Assembly (NCBI GenBank): GCA_001839685.1
Contig: MLAK01000725.1
Coordinates: 1 to 64,000 of the forward strand
Direction: 5' to 3'
Origin: Tritrichomonas foetus
Taxonomy: Eukaryota > Parabasalia > Tritrichomonadida > Tritrichomonadidae
DNA length: 64,000 nt
How positions within the stretch are numbered: the stretch's first letter is position 1; every line of letters begins with the position of its first letter. The notes under the pieces were generated by a model that searched no databases, had not been told where the DNA came from, and saw only the letters and a list, made by a program, of their open reading frames with translations. Of this stretch, positions 59,678 to 64,000 are shown one piece after another. Both the position numbers and the translations under genes were made by a program.

Positions 59678-61891
59678 TCATGTTGAAAGACTTTTAAGAA
59701 AAGCTATCATATTTTGGACGAAATTTGGATTAGATGATAATTCTTCGATTGATTTCAATAAAATATCTCTTCTTTCTGGATCATTACCTGTGATTGATTG
59801 ATGATCTACTGGTTTACTAATTCCACAGCAAAATAGAATATCATTTAAATATATAACTATATTTATCGCATTCATTTTCATTTTCATTTTAATATCTTTA
59901 AATATTTGTGATTTTTGAACATTCGACAAATATTCAGATGTTCTTGTTGGGGTTAATTCTTTTGGAGTGAGGTAGATTCTTGCATTTTGTGCCATTTTAC
60001 TTGATGATGGAATAATATTCATTGTTTGAACATTTAAAGCTCCTGTTTTATTTGTTGTATTTTCATCAACAATAACTGAAGCTGATAAAAATTTGGTCGT
60101 TTCTATGATTTTTTGAAAAACAATACCTTCTTCTTGAACTTGTGGTGAAATTTGTTCCATTTCACGAAGTCCAATTAATTCCTGATAATAATATTCACGT
60201 AAAGAAGAATCAATAAAAATTAAATCTCTCTTTAGATTGTCATTATTAAGATATTTTTTCTTTATATTATAATATGGCCCATTTTTCGTACAAAATGTCG
60301 AACAAATTAGTTTTGCATTATCACAAAATTTCTTTTTAATATCAGCAATTGTAAATCCACTTAAATGAACACTAGAAATATCATTTAAAAAGATAGCGCT
60401 GCTATATAAAGATGCAACAGGTAAAGAATTAATCACAATTTTCCAACCATCCAATACAGAAACATCAGTAATTATTTGAACACCATTTTTATTTGCGATT
60501 TGAGCATTCAAACATAATTCAGAATAACAAAGAAACTGAATGAAGAATTCAAAATCGTTTGATATCGAATTAGCCAAAAATGAATAAAAAGTTTTCTTGA
60601 AATTCTCAAAAGATATTTTATAAGAAGATTCTAAATTGGAATTTATGATATTTGTTTTATAAAGTTGTTGAATGATTTCTCTCTTTTTTTCACGAATTTC
60701 AGCTAATGTTAAATTTTGGTTACAATTGATTTTTAACGATAATTGAACTGGGTCAAGAAGCATTTCACTTCCAGGTAATTTTTCAATGTGAATATGAAGT
60801 TGAGAAATTCCAATTTTACACAATAATAGTGAAAAATCTCCAATTGAAGAAAATGAACCACATTTATCTGATTTTTTTGGTTTTAATGAAACTAATGGAA
60901 AATATAACGTTAGTGGATAATAACCAATTGGATTTTTAAAAATGTGTACAGAAACGTTTTGAAAGTCAACATTATTTAAATGGCGTAAAGTGAATAAAGG
61001 AGAAGAAAAATTACAAATTTGATTATAACAAGTTACATTTTGAAATGTAAAAGGTGTTTTCTGAAAATTCGATAAAATTTTGGAATTTCCAGTCCAATAA
61101 TAATATTTCTGAAATTGAATTAATGAATTATTTAAATTAACTGCAACACTTTGAAATTCAGTTTCAGTTGAATAATGAAATGACAAATCAGCTAAGGCTG
61201 CATCACCTGACGATGAAGTATCAATTGGTGGAATATAAAAAGGTATAGTTAATTTCTGTTGATAGAAGTAATCATAAATAGAAACATTTTGATGTCGAAA
61301 TAGTGGACTATTAAATGACATGTGTCGACATCTATTTTCTAAAATAAAATTATAATTAAAATTGTTATTGTGATTTGAGATTGGAGCTTGTGCACAATAA
61401 CTATAGATCAAAGGAATTGGCATTGAAGCATCAAAATTTATCATCGCCACCCAAATTCCAGAACTTTCTTTTTTCATTTCGATTTTGATTTGATTACTCA
61501 ATTGCGGAAATGGTGATGTGATGAAAACATTGGTTGCCTCAAAAGGAACTTCAAGAAAGAAATAAACTGAAATGGTTGGCTTTAATTCTTGGAAGGAAAT
61601 CAAATCTCGAATAATTACATTATTTAGTGGCTTGTAATTCAATGATATAAAACGTTGCTGCTGTGATCCAATTAACGAGCCATTTTGATTGATGTATTTG
61701 TAATTAATAGAAATTGGATAGCCGTTTTCATCATTTAATGCGAGATTAAAAAAATAGAAATGTCGAACTTTGTGAATAGACTGCATTTGGTATGGTTGGG
61801 AAATGCCATCGATTACAATGAAAACATTTTGATTTTGTTGTTCTAAATCGAGATAAAAGAGCAATTTTGGCATTTCGTGAAATTTTAACAA
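59678..61891 (-). CDS. Degenerate DPE2-like protein (tentative)
   Basis: The 737-residue protein has no signal peptide. Two N-terminal beta-rich parts (about 10-95 and 105-225) look like CBM20 starch-binding modules. A region with G-S-F-S-S-I-G-D-F (about 350) resembles the start of a GH77 4-alpha-glucanotransferase domain, followed by segments that follow that fold in order. Catalytic motifs of GH77 are not visible; at the G-E-D-L-G position the sequence reads S-V-I-V-D-E-N. It may be a non-catalytic paralogue of DPE2, the enzyme that transfers glucose from maltose in glycogen metabolism. The family call is weak and rests on layout. The ATG at 61891 is in the usual place. Confidence 0.4.
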   Translation of the reverse strand: MLKFHEMPKLLFYLDLEQQNQNVFIVIDGISQPYQMQSIHKVRHFYFFNLALNDENGYPISINYKYINQNGSLIGSQQQRFISLNYKPLNNVIIRDLISFQELKPTISVYFFLEVPFEATNVFITSPFPQLSNQIKIEMKKESSGIWVAMINFDASMPIPLIYSYCAQAPISNHNNNFNYNFILENRCRHMSFNSPLFRHQNVSIYDYFYQQKLTIPFYIPPIDTSSSGDAALADLSFHYSTETEFQSVAVNLNNSLIQFQKYYYWTGNSKILSNFQKTPFTFQNVTCYNQICNFSSPLFTLRHLNNVDFQNVSVHIFKNPIGYYPLTLYFPLVSLKPKKSDKCGSFSSIGDFSLLLCKIGISQLHIHIEKLPGSEMLLDPVQLSLKINCNQNLTLAEIREKKREIIQQLYKTNIINSNLESSYKISFENFKKTFYSFLANSISNDFEFFIQFLCYSELCLNAQIANKNGVQIITDVSVLDGWKIVINSLPVASLYSSAIFLNDISSVHLSGFTIADIKKKFCDNAKLICSTFCTKNGPYYNIKKKYLNNDNLKRDLIFIDSSLREYYYQELIGLREMEQISPQVQEEGIVFQKIIETTKFLSASVIVDENTTNKTGALNVQTMNIIPSSSKMAQNARIYLTPKELTPTRTSEYLSNVQKSQIFKDIKMKMKMNAINIVIYLNDILFCCGISKPVDHQSITGNDPERRDILLKSIEELSSNPNFVQNMIAFLKSLST

Positions 61892-63325
61892 TTGAATTGT
61901 TTATCGTTCAACAGAAAAAAATGAAACAATTGAATACTCCGGTAATATTGTTTTTCAATAGTTTATTTTATGAATATGCGATATGTAGATTGAGGATGAA
62001 GTATGTGAACGAAAATATGTATTGCAAGAACATTCTTCCATAAAATTCATTTAATGACTGACCAGATAGAAATTATCTATGTTACACCAGTTTTCACCAG
62101 TTTGTCTCATTCTGACATATATTTAGGTGTTCTATTGTGATTAGGCAAGAATTAAATCTTTGGATATGTTTAACATGACTCAAATAAGATATTTGGTTGC
62201 CTCTATGCAATTAATGTATCATTTCCTTCATGAAAAAAACTTGAAAAACTAACTTTGTTTTGATATATCTCATTGATTTCATATTTTTCTCAACTAATAA
62301 TGGGATTTCATACAAACTTAGGATATATTTGATTATAGGCATCCTTTTGATTTCTTTGATATATCTCTGTAAGGCGTTCCATATTGATTTGGTTAAATAT
62401 TCAATTGAATCCACTTAACATAACCATTGCAAAATCATTTAGACTAAGAAATAAGAATTATGGTGAAAAATGAAATTAATACATATATGTTCAACAATAT
62501 TTTATTTTCTAATGATTTAATGGATTAAAATGGAAAATTTTATTATTGTGGTAAATATCACCTGTATTTTCATTCACGTTTGGATAAAGCAAATAATTTA
62601 TAAGAACAAATCTTCATTCCTATGAAGAAACAATACAATAAAATAAAACTTCAAAAATTCATCACTCTTTTCTGTGTGTTTGGTGAAATATTATCTCCAG
62701 ATTGATTGCTCAAACCAATTGGTGAAGATTGTATTGAATAACTTCCTAAAACATTTTGTAAAAAAGTTTCGAAATGTGAAAAAACTACTTTGATTTCATT
62801 TTCTTCATACGTTGTAGATAAAAGTGTAAATAAAGTTTTGTCAATTGTTACCAAGAATGCGTCTTAAGCTTGGTCAGAGCTGTGTAGTTTATTAACATTT
62901 GGAGAAATCTAATCTGTGATAACACGCAGTAATATTATTTCATGATTTTTATAAGATTTCATCAAAATTAGTATAACGAAAGTTAAAACTGAAGTCATTC
63001 GTGTAATGAGTGCTGTTGATATGCACAATTTGATTATTGAATATCTCTTTGATCACATCTTGAATTTCAAACATTTTTAATTGGAAATTCATTCACTTTC
63101 ACAACAAAACACATGCAATTGAATTTGCAAGAATCGGAAAATGACACTTCACTTTTCATTTCCCTAAATATTAAAGTTCGATCAATGAATTAATATGTAA
63201 AAAATTTAAAGAACAAATGACAAAAAACTGTATTTGTATTTTTAATAAAATAATAATTCTACGCATTGAGAGGAATAAGACTCTCATGAAATAATATTCA
63301 ATATATATTAGCTACATTAATGTAA
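61892..63325. other. Intergenic, possible small remnants
   Basis: AT-rich 1.4 kb. Minus-strand frames of 67 codons at 62211-62414 and 62651-62854 lack ATG starts, and I see no domain in either. Confidence 0.5.
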
Positions 63326-64000
63326 TTAAACTTCACTTGTTTCTTCTATAGATGAAGTTGATTTAGATGTTTCTGATGAAGAAGACTTGTCAAAAGCTTT
63401 CATTGATTCAGATGGACTTCGTGATTTTCTTGTTGACGTTGAATAATCATCCTCAATTTCATTATTATCAAGTGAATTTAAAGAATAGTCAATTCGTTCT
63501 TTCAATTTTGTTCTTTTTTCAAATTCTTCTTCTTCTTCAGTTTTTTCATCACCATTTTCTGGATTTTCAGTATCACTTTCAGAATTATTTTCAATTGCAT
63601 TATTTTGTGGTTGATTGTGTGCATGGCTATGTGGTTCGTAAATGCAGAATACTGCAAAAACAATACTTGCACCACAAATTACTAGGAAGAAAATAAGAAC
63701 ACCAAACATTGTAATGGCACTTTTCATGGGTTCAAATGCCATGATAATAATAAAACAGAAGATCCAATTACAACAATTACAAAATGTTTGTGCAGCAGGT
63801 CGAACACCATGTGGGAAATATTCAGGTACAAGAATCCAAGTGATTAAACCTAGTCCAAGTCCAAAACCAAGTTGGTAACCAAAAGTGCAAATTAAAGGAA
63901 TTAAATTTGTCCATGCAAGTTTTTCATTTAATGCAAAAATGAGTAAAGAAGCACAAACAATTGATGCTGAAATGATCCAAACTTCTTTACGTCCAAGTTT
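63326..64000 (-). CDS. MFS sugar transporter, C-terminal part (runs off window)
   Basis: The frame is open from the window edge to the stop at 63326 (224 codons), so the ATG at 63742 is internal. It shows K-L-G-R-K (the cytoplasmic-loop motif), then transmembrane helices with W-I-L-V-P-E-Y-F-P-H-G-V-R-P-A-A and F-C-N-C-C-N-W, typical of the last four helices of the sugar-porter family. The C-terminus is a long acidic Ser/Glu-rich cytosolic tail of about 105 residues. It would carry hexoses across the plasma membrane. The PESKG-type sequence usual after the last helix is replaced by Y-E-P-H-S-H. Confidence 0.85.
   Translation of the reverse strand, partial: KLGRKEVWIISASIVCASLLIFALNEKLAWTNLIPLICTFGYQLGFGLGLGLITWILVPEYFPHGVRPAAQTFCNCCNWIFCFIIIMAFEPMKSAITMFGVLIFFLVICGASIVFAVFCIYEPHSHAHNQPQNNAIENNSESDTENPENGDEKTEEEEEFEKRTKLKERIDYSLNSLDNNEIEDDYSTSTRKSRSPSESMKAFDKSSSSETSKSTSSIEETSEV

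Noticed and set aside
62651..62854. 67-codon minus-strand frame
   Set aside because: It has no ATG, with an in-frame stop just upstream; possibly a remnant but not supported.
63326..63742. Stand-alone 138-residue membrane protein
   Set aside because: The frame is open upstream to the window edge and encodes transporter helices, so this ATG is internal.

Overview
The window looks like nuclear DNA of a trichomonad (Parabasalia), most likely Tritrichomonas or a close relative. The evidence is AT-rich intergenic DNA, almost intronless genes, and one spliceosomal intron with trichomonad-type splice signals (GTATGT at the 5' end, GCTAACTCACAG at the 3' end). It also carries Pmp-like surface proteins with F-T/S-x-S repeats, GP63-like proteases, a Myb factor, and Maverick and mariner elements. 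Species assignment is inference.

Region 1 (1 to about 15.6 kb) is a Maverick/Polinton-type giant transposon. It has a packaging ATPase, a capsid-like protein fused to an integrase core, a long fibre-like protein, amphipathic and basic structural-type proteins, and a set of small genes sharing a palindromic upstream element and a 40-bp 3' hairpin. The left end lies outside the window. The DNA polymerase B and protease expected of this class are not visible. Two mariner copies sit in it: one cut by the window edge, one interrupting a small basic gene.

Region 2 (15.8-22.2 kb) holds an unknown acidic gene, a Pmp-like gene whose start codon reads GTG, and a second Pmp-like gene broken by an in-frame stop, with a near-identical mariner inserted at its last codon.

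Region 3 (23.2-34.6 kb) is ordinary host genes: an ENTH/epsin-like adaptor, a TPR protein, a saposin-like secreted protein, a coiled-coil protein, a beta-adaptin, a type I membrane protein, a head-only SAS-6-like protein and an R2R3 Myb. Epsin (NPF and DPF motifs) and beta-adaptin would act together in clathrin trafficking.

Region 4 (35.5-49.8 kb) holds two GP63-like metalloprotease genes, an inverted fragment copy of the second one, a complete MULE with terminal inverted repeats, and a complete pogo-like element with 39-bp perfect TIRs. Between them is a misassembled stretch: a 16-bp satellite, a Nextera mosaic-end sequence, an 84-bp piece of the MULE and a gap of Ns.

Region 5 (50.9-64 kb) is host genes again: a PP1-like pseudophosphatase lacking most metal ligands, an ankyrin protein, an IRE/MAST/Rim15-like AGC kinase encoded by two exons, a degenerate protein tentatively related to DPE2 glucanotransferase, and the C-terminal part of an MFS sugar transporter that runs off the window. 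No rRNA, tRNA or CRISPR was recognised.
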